DNA of 64,000 nt from Pedobacter polaris (GCF_005116505.1 NZ_SWBR01000004.1:1-64000); one strand, 5' to 3'. Shown: positions 1 through 8,488, counted from the stretch's first letter. Translations and numbers: made by a program. Notes: generated from the letters alone by a model not told the origin.

Positions 1-241
1 GGGAAGTGTTGGAGGGCTGTGGATCTTCTGGGACAGTAGCGCCGGGCTGGCTTTTGCCAATGTTCTTTTTGTACCAGTTCACAAAATAGCGGACTACCTC
101 ACCGCTGTTAAGACCATGCTTACGGCCAAGTTGGGATTGGCTCAGTTTGCCTTCAAGATATTCCCTTGCAACGGCAATTTTAAAAGATTCATCATAGGTA
201 ACAGGGTTTGAACCTGCTTTTCCCTTTCTCGGTCTTTCCAT
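1..241 (-). CDS. Transposase OrfA-like helix-turn-helix protein, N-terminal part (cut by window edge)
   Basis: The start codon is at 241 and the frame stays open to base 1, so only about the first 80 residues are visible. The protein begins MERPRKGKAGSNPVTYDESF and continues with a helix-turn-helix stretch (KLSQSQLGRKHGLNSGEV, residues ~32-49) of the kind found in IS3-family OrfA and related HTH transposase subunits, which bind the element ends. A 6-bp palindrome (293-308) and a 12-bp inverted repeat (322-388) lie just upstream and may belong to the element end or its promoter. It borders a restriction-modification patch, a common setting. The family call rests on the HTH only; the catalytic partner is outside the window. 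Confidence 0.6.
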   Translation of the reverse strand, partial: MERPRKGKAGSNPVTYDESFKIAVAREYLEGKLSQSQLGRKHGLNSGEVVRYFVNWYKKNIGKSQPGATVPEDPQPSNTS

Positions 242-572
242 ATTAATATAAAGTTAATGGTTAGTCCGAATTTTGTAAGGCAGTTTTAGGAATAGACAGA
301 AATGTCTAGATAGAAAGGTGCTTTGTTCTGCTATTGTTCGAGGTTTACCCTAGGTTTGTTCTTCTCAAACGGCATTTAGCAGAACAAACGACGAAGGAAA
401 CTGGGAGGAATGTGGGAGCAATTTTGGAATATAGGGTGATTTGAGAGATATGAAATGTTCTAATTTTTTACACCTTAAAAGCAATATTGTTGTGTTTATG
501 CAGAATTTATAGATTATAATATAACATATACAAAATTCAACGTATTATATTTGTGTTCCGAAAATAACTTAT
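242..572. other. Non-coding spacer with two inverted repeats
   Basis: No convincing gene is seen. A perfect palindrome TAGACA-gaaa-TGTCTA lies at 293-308. A perfect 12-bp inverted repeat TTTGTTCTGCTA / TAGCAGAACAAA occupies 322-333 and 377-388 with 43 bases between the arms. Base composition changes by eye from fairly balanced (left, transposase side) to strongly AT-rich (right, restriction patch), so a mobile element boundary is plausible here. No poly-T follows the 12-bp repeat, so it does not look like a standard terminator. Confidence 0.5.
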
Positions 573-1085
573 ATGCATGCTGAAGTTCCTTTAAATAATA
601 TCATTAAAATTGATTACACAACTGTTGAATGGCTAAAAAAAATAGCATTAAAGAACTTAGGCTTAGATAATATTAATAAATTAAGGGATAGGTTTGAGGG
701 GCAATTATATCTAGATAATTTTTTAAAACGATCGTTTTTAGAAATTGCATTTGAGAAATATACCGGCATAAAATTTATTGACAAATTGAAAAAAGAAACA
801 TATAAGAATTATGTTCCAAGTTTTATTATTAATAAACAAACAATTTCTCTTTTTTCTTTTACAAATGGTGAATATCCAAAAATTTCCACAGAAGAATTTG
901 ACTTCGCTGTATTCGGAATGGTAAATTTAGAGGCAAGACAAACTGAACTGATTGGTTTTTTGCATAAAAAAGAGGTAGTTAAGTATACTTACAGTGACAG
1001 TCTTTCTCCATTAACTTCAAGGAATTATTTGGGCATGTTTAAAACTTTCGATAAAATTTTACCTATAAATAAACTAAGTTTATAA
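573..1085 (+). CDS. Unknown 170-residue protein upstream of the DNA methyltransferase
   Basis: I do not recognise the family with confidence. The product has no signal peptide and no membrane segment. It has an acidic/hydrophobic core pattern around residues 95-130 (KISTEEFDFAVFGMVNLEAR, then a run ending IGFLHKKEV) that resembles the beta-strand layout of a PD-(D/E)XK-like fold, but a clear catalytic D...ExK cannot be pointed to. It lies 43 bp upstream of a C5 methyltransferase and is equally AT-rich, so it probably travels with the restriction-modification genes. It might be a nuclease subunit, a controller, or an unrelated small defence protein. Confidence 0.6.
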   Translation: MHAEVPLNNIIKIDYTTVEWLKKIALKNLGLDNINKLRDRFEGQLYLDNFLKRSFLEIAFEKYTGIKFIDKLKKETYKNYVPSFIINKQTISLFSFTNGEYPKISTEEFDFAVFGMVNLEARQTELIGFLHKKEVVKYTYSDSLSPLTSRNYLGMFKTFDKILPINKLSL

Positions 1086-1128
1086 AATTATTGTAATTAC
1101 TAAAAATATTAGTAATTTTGATGCTTGA

Positions 1129-2139
1129 ATGTTAGGTGAAATTATGAATAACAAACTTAAAGTAGGAAGTCTTTATGCGGGTGTTGGCGGTATTTGTCAA
1201 GGATTTATTAATGCAGGTAATCAATTAGAATGGGCTAATGAAATAGATAAATATGCCTGTATTACATATCGCAACAATTTTACTCATAAGCTTTATGAAG
1301 AAGATATATTTAAGCTTGATCCAAAGGAAGTAGAACCTATAGATATTCTTGCAGGCGGTTTTCCTTGCCAACCTTTTTCAATAGCAGGATTTAGAAAAGG
1401 TTTTGAAGATGAAAGAGGTAATCATTTTTTTAGAATTATACATTTCGCAGAAATATTAAAACCTAAGGTAATTTTCCTTGAAAATGTTAAGAATTTAGTT
1501 TCACACGATGAAGGAAAGACCTTAAAGATTATCAAATCTACTCTTGAAACACTTGGATATACTGTACATTTCAAAGTGTTAAATTCTAAAGATTACGGGA
1601 ACATACCTCAAAATAGAGAGCGTATATATATAGTTGCGTTTAAAAAGGATGAAAATGGTGAAGATATTTATGGTCGTTATTTTAACTTCCCGAAAGCCAT
1701 AAATCTCGATGTAAAAATTAAGGATTTACTTGAAGATAATAATGAAGAGCGTTATTATTACAGAGAGGATAAAAAAATATATGGTGAGTTATCAAAAGGT
1801 GTAAAATCAAAAGACACTGTTTATCAATGGAGAAGGCATTATGTTAGAGAAAATAAACAAAATGTCTGTCCTACTTTAACAGCTAATATGGGTACGGGAG
1901 GCCATAATGTTCCAATTATTTTAACTGATAATGGAATTAGAAAATTAACACCAAGTGAATGTTTTAGGCTACAAGGGTATTCAATTGAATATAAATTACC
2001 AGATATTTCACAAGCGCAATTGTATAAGCAAGCAGGAAACTCTGTAACGGTTGCTGTTATTGAAAGACTAGCAAAAGAAATTCAATCAGCAATAATGCTA
2101 GGGGATTCTAATATTCAAAATGATAAGCAATCTGCCTAA
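1129..2139 (+). CDS. DNA (cytosine-5-)-methyltransferase of a type II restriction-modification system
   Basis: Transfers a methyl group from S-adenosylmethionine to C5 of cytosine within a specific DNA site. The ordered motifs are visible: AdoMet-binding LYAGVGGICQGF (residues ~15-26), catalytic GGFPCQPFSIAG with Cys80, ENV (118-120), QNRERIYIV (161-169), a variable target recognition region (~195-250), then RKLTPSECFRLQGYS and AGNSVTV near the C-terminus. The 336-residue length is normal for a single-specificity enzyme. An in-frame ATG at 1144, preceded by TAGGTGA, is an equally plausible start. A restriction endonuclease gene follows 45 bp downstream on the same strand. The target sequence cannot be read from the protein. 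Confidence 0.93.
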   Translation: MLGEIMNNKLKVGSLYAGVGGICQGFINAGNQLEWANEIDKYACITYRNNFTHKLYEEDIFKLDPKEVEPIDILAGGFPCQPFSIAGFRKGFEDERGNHFFRIIHFAEILKPKVIFLENVKNLVSHDEGKTLKIIKSTLETLGYTVHFKVLNSKDYGNIPQNRERIYIVAFKKDENGEDIYGRYFNFPKAINLDVKIKDLLEDNNEERYYYREDKKIYGELSKGVKSKDTVYQWRRHYVRENKQNVCPTLTANMGTGGHNVPIILTDNGIRKLTPSECFRLQGYSIEYKLPDISQAQLYKQAGNSVTVAVIERLAKEIQSAIMLGDSNIQNDKQSA

Positions 2140-2184
2140 ATAGACTTCTTTAAAAGTGTAACTTACACCAAATAAATTTAATTT

Positions 2185-3363
2185 ATGCTTTTTTTAGACT
2201 TACAAAATGAATATAGCATTCAAAAATATGGTAAGTATTTACAGCTAATTTCTTCATTGTCAGATTTATTTAGCGAATCTAAACTTCCATTTCTGCATTA
2301 TCGTGCAGCTGAAAATATTTTTTGCAAGGCTTTTGACGCAATGAGCTATGCTCGAGGGGATATAGCTTATGATGCGAAGAAAGAAAATTTTGGTATTGGT
2401 ATAAAAACATTTTTGCTGTCAGGACCATCAAAAATGGAAAAGGTAGCTGAATTTAATTCACACAGTTATTTAATACGTTCACTTAGTTCAGAGGATAAAA
2501 TAGCTAAATTGATTGAACTTCGTAATGAACGCATAAGTTTCGCAAATAGGGCATGTGACACAACAAAAGCAATATATCATTGTATTGGAAGAACTGAAGG
2601 GAAATTAAGAATATTTGAAACTGGTTATGATTTTATAGAAAGTTCAAGCATTCATAGTATTATTGAAGGAGAAAAATCTATCTTTTTTAAAGATAAGTAC
2701 AATGAATATAATTTTAATTATTCAAAAAGTACTCTTTTTAAGAAATTTTTTATCCCTGGGAAAACTCTTGATGTAGATATAGAAATTCTTAAAAATCCTT
2801 TAGAATTTTTGGAACGTGTTATGAAATTCCCAGAGATTGAAGATACAAGGAATATAGCCTTTGAAAAAGCAATTGTATATGAGATAAAAACTCCAAAGCA
2901 AGATGATACTGTAATATTACCGCTTTATTCCCCACGAGAAAAAAGATTAAATAGACAGGCTGTCCCTTTAGGTAGTCAATTAAATCAATGGAATGCTAAG
3001 GGTAGAGCTAGAGATGAAGGAGAGATATATATTTCAATACCAGCTGAAGTTCATCATAAAAGCCCCCACTTCTTTCCTACAAGAGATAAAGCATTTAACC
3101 TTTTATTGCCATCTGGAGAAACCCTAAGTGCTAAAGTTTGTCAGTCAGGTGATAAGGCTTTAATGACAAATCCTAATAAGGCTTTATCACAATGGCTTTT
3201 GAGAAAGGTATTACTTTTGAAACCAGGACAATTATTAACATATAAGCATCTTCAAGACCTTGGTATTGACAGTGTGAGATTGATCAAATTGGGTGCACTC
3301 AATTATAAGATAGAGTTTTCTCGATTAGGTAGCTATGAAGATTTTATTACAAGAGGAGAGTAG
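2185..3363 (+). CDS. Probable type II restriction endonuclease (PD-(D/E)XK-like N-terminus, B3-like C-terminus)
   Basis: The N-terminal region carries a plausible nuclease core: Glu43 in a helix, then GDIAYDAKKENFGIGIKTF with Asp59/Asp63 and Lys74 in a D...xK arrangement. The C-terminal ~130 residues (from RLNRQAVPLGSQLNQWNAKG at ~252, through EIYISIPAEVHHKSPHFFPTR) resemble the B3-type recognition domain known from NgoFVII/BfiI/EcoRII-like enzymes. That resemblance is from memory, not a search. It directly follows the cytosine methyltransferase and shares its AT-rich composition, which supports a cognate R-M pair. It would cut unmethylated DNA in the cytoplasm. The family is likely; the specificity is unknown. 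Confidence 0.7.
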   Translation: MLFLDLQNEYSIQKYGKYLQLISSLSDLFSESKLPFLHYRAAENIFCKAFDAMSYARGDIAYDAKKENFGIGIKTFLLSGPSKMEKVAEFNSHSYLIRSLSSEDKIAKLIELRNERISFANRACDTTKAIYHCIGRTEGKLRIFETGYDFIESSSIHSIIEGEKSIFFKDKYNEYNFNYSKSTLFKKFFIPGKTLDVDIEILKNPLEFLERVMKFPEIEDTRNIAFEKAIVYEIKTPKQDDTVILPLYSPREKRLNRQAVPLGSQLNQWNAKGRARDEGEIYISIPAEVHHKSPHFFPTRDKAFNLLLPSGETLSAKVCQSGDKALMTNPNKALSQWLLRKVLLLKPGQLLTYKHLQDLGIDSVRLIKLGALNYKIEFSRLGSYEDFITRGE

Positions 3364-3411
3364 TCTGTTTATGCCAAATAAAATTATATATAGTTGTTCT
3401 ATCTTAAAATT

Positions 3412-4326
3412 TTAAGTCTTAAAAATTGATTTTACAACAGTTTCAAAAACATTCCAATCTTCTTTATATTTTTCAATTAAACTGAGATTTATAATTACTC
3501 CATTTTCAAGTAATAATGGGTCAATGAATTCTTTAACGGGAATAATATAGCAAGTCCCAAATCTTCTATCAACAGCAACATAAATATCACAGTCCGTTGA
3601 AGATATTTTTTTTCCAAGGTTTGTTTCTGCTCTATGATCTATGCCTTGGCCTCCTCTATCTCTATCTTTAAAAGAAATGACGTCACCAGAGACTCCTTTA
3701 ACCTGTATTCGTAAAAGCCTTCCATTAAAATCGATAATTGCATCATATCTACTAGATCTTACATCAACATTCGAACAGTTAAAACCTAATAGTATAGCCC
3801 TACTAATAAATAAAAACTGTGCACTATCACCAGCGTTAGCAGACATTGTACCTGTATTTATATTCAATTCGTTTTCTGGATAGCCTCTAGAATAAATAAA
3901 GTCGTATTGTTTATTAAGCGTTTTCTTTAAGTTTGTTCTTATAAATCGAAATTTGTTATTCTCAACGGTCTCTTTAAAATATTTCATGCAATATTCAATA
4001 TACTCAGATTTCGAAATGTTTGACCCTAATGATTGCAAAACATTTTTTTCATAAAAAGCAATAAGAGAAGACGTTCTTATTAAATTATTATTTGCAATTC
4101 GCTCTATTCTATTTTTTCTATAATTCTCATTAGATAAATGAAGTAGTAATTTTTGTTGAAAACCTTTTTCGTAAATTAATCTAGATGAAAAAATTTTATC
4201 CATATAATCTTTTAAGTTCTGAATAGATCTAAATAGAACCATTCCTGCTTCGTCAAGAATAAAATTTGATGCATTAATCGCATTAATATTTTGTTTAATA
4301 TATATTTTTTTTAAAGTACCACTCAT
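3412..4326 (-). CDS. Probable PD-(D/E)XK nuclease, convergent with the restriction genes
   Basis: The first ~170 residues are helical, basic and unrecognised. The last ~130 residues look like the PD-(D/E)XK endonuclease group that includes I-Ssp6803I-like enzymes: GDSAQFLFISRAILLGFNCS (helix and first strand), RSSRYDAIIDF (Asp) and LLRIQVKGVSGD (QxK). The active-site pattern D...Q-V-K is intact. It is transcribed towards the restriction endonuclease gene; the two stop codons are about 48 bp apart. It may be a second restriction activity, an intron/homing-type remnant fused to another domain, or a separate defence effector. No structural or Walker motifs are seen in the N-terminal half. Confidence 0.6.
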   Translation of the reverse strand: MSGTLKKIYIKQNINAINASNFILDEAGMVLFRSIQNLKDYMDKIFSSRLIYEKGFQQKLLLHLSNENYRKNRIERIANNNLIRTSSLIAFYEKNVLQSLGSNISKSEYIEYCMKYFKETVENNKFRFIRTNLKKTLNKQYDFIYSRGYPENELNINTGTMSANAGDSAQFLFISRAILLGFNCSNVDVRSSRYDAIIDFNGRLLRIQVKGVSGDVISFKDRDRGGQGIDHRAETNLGKKISSTDCDIYVAVDRRFGTCYIIPVKEFIDPLLLENGVIINLSLIEKYKEDWNVFETVVKSIFKT

Positions 4327-4792
4327 AATCTTCGCCTTTTTGAAAGGATAATTATAGATATATTTATTAACTTAAAAGAAAATATCATTATTTCGAATAG
4401 AAGCAAATAGCTAATTCTATTCAATTACAAGGCTTATGACTAAGTCAAATAGAGGTCACTATACCAGTTAAGTATAATTGAAAAACATTCCTAACGCACG
4501 GTAGAGAAATTCACAATGCTCAAGCCAAGAATAAAAAACTTACCTCATGAAGTTTGCAAGCAAAAACAAGGTAGGGCTAAGCAATTTAGAAGTGAAAGGT
4601 GCTAAGGTTAATGATGAGAAAATTGAAAAAGAAGTAGATATGATAAGACCAATACAAGGACTGCCGGTAATTCTTATTTACTCCGTCCCCCAAGCATACC
4701 TGAAGCGTAGCATAAGCGTATATGAAGCATAGTTAATGCGTAGTTGCCAAACAAATATTTAACAACTACGCCTTATTCTTTATTTTCACTAA
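4327..4792. other. Spacer at the right edge of the restriction patch
   Basis: I see no credible gene; a 61-codon frame at 4547-4732 has no recognisable features. The stretch around 4690-4735 repeats the words 'aagcgta/aagcata' in a quasi-tandem way. A perfect 9-bp inverted repeat GCGTAGTTG / CAACTACGC lies at 4738-4746 and 4763-4771, between the spacer and the 3' end of the HPF gene. It may act as a terminator or mark the island edge, but no strong U tract follows it. Confidence 0.45.
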
Positions 4793-5107
4793 TTACTTTT
4801 CCTGCATCTTACTGATTACAGTACTTAGCGCATGTTTAAGCTTTATCGTAGCACTTTTAAGCGCCATATCATAAGTGTTGCCTAAATCGCTGGTTACAAC
4901 AGGTTGTCTGCCCTCTATACGAGCTTCTAATAAACACTTCTTATCGTTAATGCCACTTTTGTTTCCGTTCTCATCAGATAGGTGGACTTCTAAACGGCTG
5001 ATGTGGTCGATATATCTTTCTAAATCTTTGGTTAATTGTTCCGAAATTTGAGTTTCGTAAGCTTCGTGTATTGTTAAGTTTTTATCTGCGTTTAGTTGAA
5101 TGATCAT
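4793..5107 (-). CDS. HPF/RaiA family ribosome-associated protein, short form
   Basis: A small soluble protein of 104 residues that fits the HPF/RaiA beta-alpha fold: LEVHLSDENGNKSGINDKKC in the middle followed by LLEARIEGRQPVVTSDLGNT and a C-terminal helix with MALKSATIKLKHAL. Family members bind the small ribosomal subunit near the decoding site and promote inactive or hibernating ribosomes in stationary phase. Here the long C-terminal dimerisation domain of long HPF is missing. It stands alone, between the restriction patch and a repeat-filled spacer. Assignment is by overall pattern; a divergent paralogue with another role is possible. Confidence 0.75.
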   Translation of the reverse strand: MIIQLNADKNLTIHEAYETQISEQLTKDLERYIDHISRLEVHLSDENGNKSGINDKKCLLEARIEGRQPVVTSDLGNTYDMALKSATIKLKHALSTVISKMQEK

Positions 5108-5826
5108 TGGTTTTGGATTAGAATTTATATTGTTAGTACAACAGTAAAATTGGTGGGTTGTTTGGTGTTATGGGGCAAAAAGATAAAAGATTAAAGTGGA
5201 AAAATGTAATATACAATCCAAGGGTTTAAGACTTAGTTGTTTAGAGGTTTTGAACCACCAAAGAAACCGATAGGTTATAGGTTGGTAGTGATTCTACCAT
5301 CTAAGAAATCTTAGGGCATCTTAGATAGTTAGGGTTTTGAACCACCAAAGAAACCGAGAGGTTATAGGTTGGTAGTGATTCTACCATCTAAGAAATCTTA
5401 GGGCATCTTAGTTAGTTAGGTTTTGAACCACCAAAGAAACCAAAGGACACGAAGGAGGTTATGATTGATAGTGATTCTACCAGCTAAGAAATCTTAGGGC
5501 ATCTTAGCTGTACAGTAGCCTTAGATTTTCTAAGCTGTCTTAGCTGGTAAGCCTTTTCTTTGCTCTTGTTCCTTTATCCTTTTTAGCTTAGGTTTGCTAT
5601 GGTGTCTTTGGTGGTTGATTTTTCTTTGGTCTTTTTGCTTTAGTCTTTCAGCTTTTGAAATAGATCCTTCGCGTTGCTCTGGATGACAAAAATTGTTGAC
5701 CTATGACTTCATTCTTAACTTATGTTTTCTATGTGCCTTTGTGGTTGATTTTTCTACTTAGATTTTCTAAGCTGTTTTAGCTGGTAAACCTTTTCTTTGG
5801 TCTTTTTGCTTTAGTCTTTCAGCTTC
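5108..5826. repeat. Repeat-filled spacer between HPF and pepP
   Basis: No gene seen. It holds three direct copies of an ~87-bp unit (5246-5510, listed separately) and a partial inverted counterpart (~5518-5620) in which the same words appear reverse-complemented, such as 'ctaagctgtcttagctggta' and 'tctttggtggttgattttt'. The phrase CTTTGGTCTTTTTGCTTTAG plus TCTTTCAGCTT occurs twice without change (about 5627-5657 and 5796-5826); the second copy abuts the stop codon of the aminopeptidase gene. A 'gatccttcgcgttgctctggatgac'-type dispersed repeat is at ~5666. The whole block looks like accumulated non-coding repeats. Confidence 0.7.
5246..5510 (+). repeat. Tandem repeat, 3 copies of an ~87-bp unit
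   Basis: Copies start at 5246, 5333 and 5419 (period 87 then 86), each beginning GGTTTTGAACCACCAAAGAA. Copies 1 and 2 are nearly identical; copy 3 has diverged in the middle ('aaaggacacgaaggaggttatgattgatag') but ends with the same 'aagaaatcttagggcatctta'. Each unit contains an internal small palindrome ACCATCTAAGAAATCTTAGG type. There is no uniform repeat-spacer layout, so this is not a CRISPR array. Confidence 0.85.
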
Positions 5827-7602
5827 TTAAATCTCCGAAGTCATCCTGCCTAAAAACACCTTTTCCTCTTCATTTAAATATGGACTTAACTTTGCATAAA
5901 CATTAGCATGGTACTGGTTTAGCCATTTAATGTGCGATTGCTCCAATAATTCCTTCTTTACCAAGGTAGTATCGATAGGCGCAAGTGTTAAAGCCTCGAA
6001 AGCATAAAATTCATTAAACTCATTGCTTTGATCGCTAATGGTTAATACTAAATTTTCGATCCGAATACCATGTTTGCCTGAGCGGTAAATACCTGGCTCA
6101 ATAGAAGTAATCATGCCCAATTCTACAGGTACAGCAGTTGCCGTAGCATTAAATACCTGCGGACCTTCATGTACATTTAAAAAATAACCCACACCATGAC
6201 CAGTTCCATGACCATAATTTAAAGCAAAATCCCATAATGGTCGGCGAGTAATGGCATCAATTTGGTAACCACAAGTGCCTTTTGGGAAACGCGTTTTACA
6301 ACCCTCAATCATTGCCTTTAACACCAAAGTGTAATCTGTTTTTTCTTCTTCTGTATTGTTGCCCATCGGTATCACACGCGTAATGTCTGTAGTGCCGTAG
6401 CGGTACTGACCTCCAGAATCTACCAAGAACAAACCTTCGGCCTTAATGGCAACATTGCTCTCTTTTGTTGCGCCATAATGAGGTAAGGCACCATGCGCTT
6501 TGTAAGCAGCAATGGTATTGAAACTTTCGCCAATAAAGCCATCTTGGGCCGCTCTAAAACTTTTGAGTTGAGCCGCTGCAGCTATCTCAGTTATTTCTAT
6601 TTTATCTACATTTTCTTTTACCCACTTTAAAAACTGCGTAATGGCAACACCATCTTTAACCATTGCGGTGCGGGTGTTTTTGATTTCCGTTTCGTTTTTG
6701 CTTGCCTTTAATGCGGTTGATGGATTTATTTCTAAAACCGTATGCACAGCAGCTGGAATAAGCTTATACAAAGCAAAACAGTTTCTTTTTGGGTCTATTA
6801 AAATGGTGCTTTCCTGTGGGATAGCCTGTAAGTCGTTGGCAATAGTGTCATAACTTAAAATTTCTACACCATTTTTCGCTAAGGTGTATTTGTCCTCAGC
6901 TGTTAACTTATCAGGTTGTATATAAAGCGTAGCTTGCTCTAGGGTGATTAACGCAAAACTTAACACTACCGGATTGTAGCTTACATCTGCACCACGCATG
7001 TTGAAAAGCCATGCCATATCATCTAAAGAAGAAATCAAGTGGTAATTGGCATGATGTCGTTTCATTGCCTTTCTAACTTCAGTCAGTTTCTCTGATATAG
7101 CTTTGCCGGTAAATTCTGCAGCTATTAAAAAAGCAGGTTCACTTGGTAAGGCTGGTCTGTTTTCCCAAATCGGACTTAAATAATCTTTATGTTGAAGATT
7201 GGGCTTTAAATGCGCCAATTGCTTGTGCAACAACTCACCTAGTACAATAGAAACTAATTTTTCATCAAAAGCAATGTTGGCTCCATGTGGCAATTGCTCA
7301 CTTAACCATTGAATATATTCTGGAGTTTGCTGTACCTTAAGTTTAACCAACTCAAAACCACTACCTGCCAATTGCTCTTCAGCTTGCTCAAAATACCTTG
7401 CATCTGTCCAAACCCCAGCAAAATCTTCGGTAATTACAACCGTAGCAGCCGAACCTGTAAACCCTGTAGTAAAGGGAGTGCACTTGTAATGGCTTGGTAA
7501 ATATTCACTAATATGTGGATCGGCAGAAGGGATAATGTAAGCAGCAACACCATCAGTTTTCATTTGTTGGCGGATGGCAGATAGTTTTTCAATGTAACTC
7601 AT
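5827..7602 (-). CDS. pepP: Xaa-Pro aminopeptidase (M24B metallopeptidase)
   Basis: Removes an N-terminal residue that precedes proline. The 591-residue length fits the three-domain form with two creatinase-like N-terminal domains (about 1-135 and 155-305) and a C-terminal pita-bread catalytic domain. Metal ligands are visible in order: VDSGGQYRYGTTDITR (two Asp), GHGTGHGVGYFLNVHEG (His), TSIEPGIYR (Glu) and GIRIENLV (Glu). No signal peptide, so cytoplasmic. It is a single gene, flanked on both sides by repeat-rich DNA. Its activity would release Pro- or Hyp-adjacent residues from peptides, which fits functionally with the hydroxyproline operon 2.3 kb away, though the two are on opposite strands. 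Confidence 0.93.
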   Translation of the reverse strand: MSYIEKLSAIRQQMKTDGVAAYIIPSADPHISEYLPSHYKCTPFTTGFTGSAATVVITEDFAGVWTDARYFEQAEEQLAGSGFELVKLKVQQTPEYIQWLSEQLPHGANIAFDEKLVSIVLGELLHKQLAHLKPNLQHKDYLSPIWENRPALPSEPAFLIAAEFTGKAISEKLTEVRKAMKRHHANYHLISSLDDMAWLFNMRGADVSYNPVVLSFALITLEQATLYIQPDKLTAEDKYTLAKNGVEILSYDTIANDLQAIPQESTILIDPKRNCFALYKLIPAAVHTVLEINPSTALKASKNETEIKNTRTAMVKDGVAITQFLKWVKENVDKIEITEIAAAAQLKSFRAAQDGFIGESFNTIAAYKAHGALPHYGATKESNVAIKAEGLFLVDSGGQYRYGTTDITRVIPMGNNTEEEKTDYTLVLKAMIEGCKTRFPKGTCGYQIDAITRRPLWDFALNYGHGTGHGVGYFLNVHEGPQVFNATATAVPVELGMITSIEPGIYRSGKHGIRIENLVLTISDQSNEFNEFYAFEALTLAPIDTTLVKKELLEQSHIKWLNQYHANVYAKLSPYLNEEEKVFLGRMTSEI

Positions 7603-7717
7603 GTTGCAAATGTGAGGATTTTAAAGTCTTTGGTCAATAGAGAAGGGTAGATAGTTGGGATGACTTTAGATGTACCAATGTATCTAATGGTATGCCCCTT
7701 GCTTTCTTGAACTATGC

Positions 7718-7815
7718 TGTCCCCCTCTGGAGGGGGTTGGGGGAGGAACAGTATTAATAGTTTAGAGGTTTTTATTGATTCCACCCCCTTTGATTCCCCC
7801 GCCAGCGGGGGACAC
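7718..7815. repeat. BIME-like element 1 (paired inverted REPs)
   Basis: The left arm (7718-7748) is TGTCCCCCTCTGGAGGGGGT followed by TGGGGGAGGAA. The right arm (7779-7815) is TTCCACCCCCTTTGATTCCC followed by CCGCCAGCGGGGGACACT. The reverse complement of the right arm aligns with the left arm, so the pair forms an imperfect inverted repeat around a ~30-bp AT-rich core. Each arm contains its own short GC-rich hairpin, as in REP sequences. Confidence 0.75.
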
Positions 7816-7902
7816 TGGGCGGTTAACCCAATTGCATAAAAGACTTTATTAGTAGATATACTATCCGGCCTGTGTTTAGCACCTTGCTATTTGCATCCTG
7901 CA

Positions 7903-8021
7903 TGTCCCCCTCTGGAGAGTTTATCCCGATTCATCGGGAGGGTTGGGGGAGGAATTGTTATTAATAGTTTAAGGTTTTTATTGATTCCACCCCCTTTGAT
8001 TCCCCCGCCAGCAGGGGACAC
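7903..8021. repeat. BIME-like element 2, left arm interrupted by a small hairpin insert
   Basis: Same architecture as element 1, but the left arm has ~20 extra bases (AGTTTATCCCGATTCATCGG) inserted after 'tctggag'. The insert itself contains the hairpin TCCCGATtcATCGGGA. The identical insert recurs at the same site of element 3 (8749-8770). The right arm is at 7985-8021 with one substitution in the GC hairpin. Confidence 0.75.
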
Positions 8022-8074
8022 TGGATGCCTAACCCACAGTTCATTAGATAGGAGCAAATTTTTGATTTACCACA

Positions 8075-8268
8075 ATCTTTCCCAAGTACGTTATCCGGCC
8101 TTGAATGCAAGGGAAGGAAGAATAGTTAATTGTTTAGGAGAGAGGTTTGTTTTCTTGTAAAGAATTAGCAGAATGGAGAAATGGAGGTTCTTCACCGTAA
8201 TGGCTCAGTCTGCGGTTAAAAACAATTGACGTATTATTCCGACATGGCATTCTCAGCCTTGATTTTTG
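8075..8268 (+). repeat. 194-bp dispersed direct repeat, copy A
   Basis: Matches 15393-15586 in the same orientation and with the same length. Near-identical blocks include 'ccggccttgaatgcaaggga', 'atggagaaatggaggttctt' and 'ttgacgtattattccgacat'. The following segment (8268-8310, 'gctcaacttttcatcaagga') instead matches 15219-15261. No open frame is conserved between copies, so this looks like a non-coding repeat or relic of a mobile element. Confidence 0.75.
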
Positions 8269-8450
8269 CTCAACTTTTCATCAAGGAAAAGTGGAATGCC
8301 ATGGCGGCAAAGAGCCATTAAGAGATAATCTATAACTTTTCAAAACAGATATCTCAATCGCGAAAAGCTCATTTCGATATGACGATAGTTTTTAATAGTC
8401 TTCCTCGTGGGTAAGAGTCGGGTTATATAATAGTTTAGAGGTTATTTTAG

Positions 8451-8488
8451 ATTCCACCCCCTTTGATTCCCCCGCCAGCGGGGGACAC
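8451..8488. repeat. Lone REP-like right arm
   Basis: ATTCCACCCCCTTTGATTCC followed by CCCGCCAGCGGGGGACAC, matching the right arm of the neighbouring paired elements, without a left partner directly upstream. Confidence 0.7.

Noticed and set aside
4547..4732. 61-codon frame after the restriction patch
   Set aside because: No recognisable motif; the second half is quasi-repeated 'aagcgta/aagcata' sequence. A real small gene cannot be excluded but is not supported.
5246..5510. Possible CRISPR array (three direct repeats)
   Set aside because: The whole ~87-bp unit repeats with no unique spacers, and no cas genes are in the window; it is a simple tandem repeat.
7599..7784. 61-codon minus-strand frame at the pepP start
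   Set aside because: It overlaps the start codon of pepP and translates a REP arm; not credible as a gene.
7891..8160. 89-codon open frame
   Set aside because: It reads through BIME arms (proline-rich PPPLIPPPAG-type text) and part of the 194-bp repeat; no protein features.
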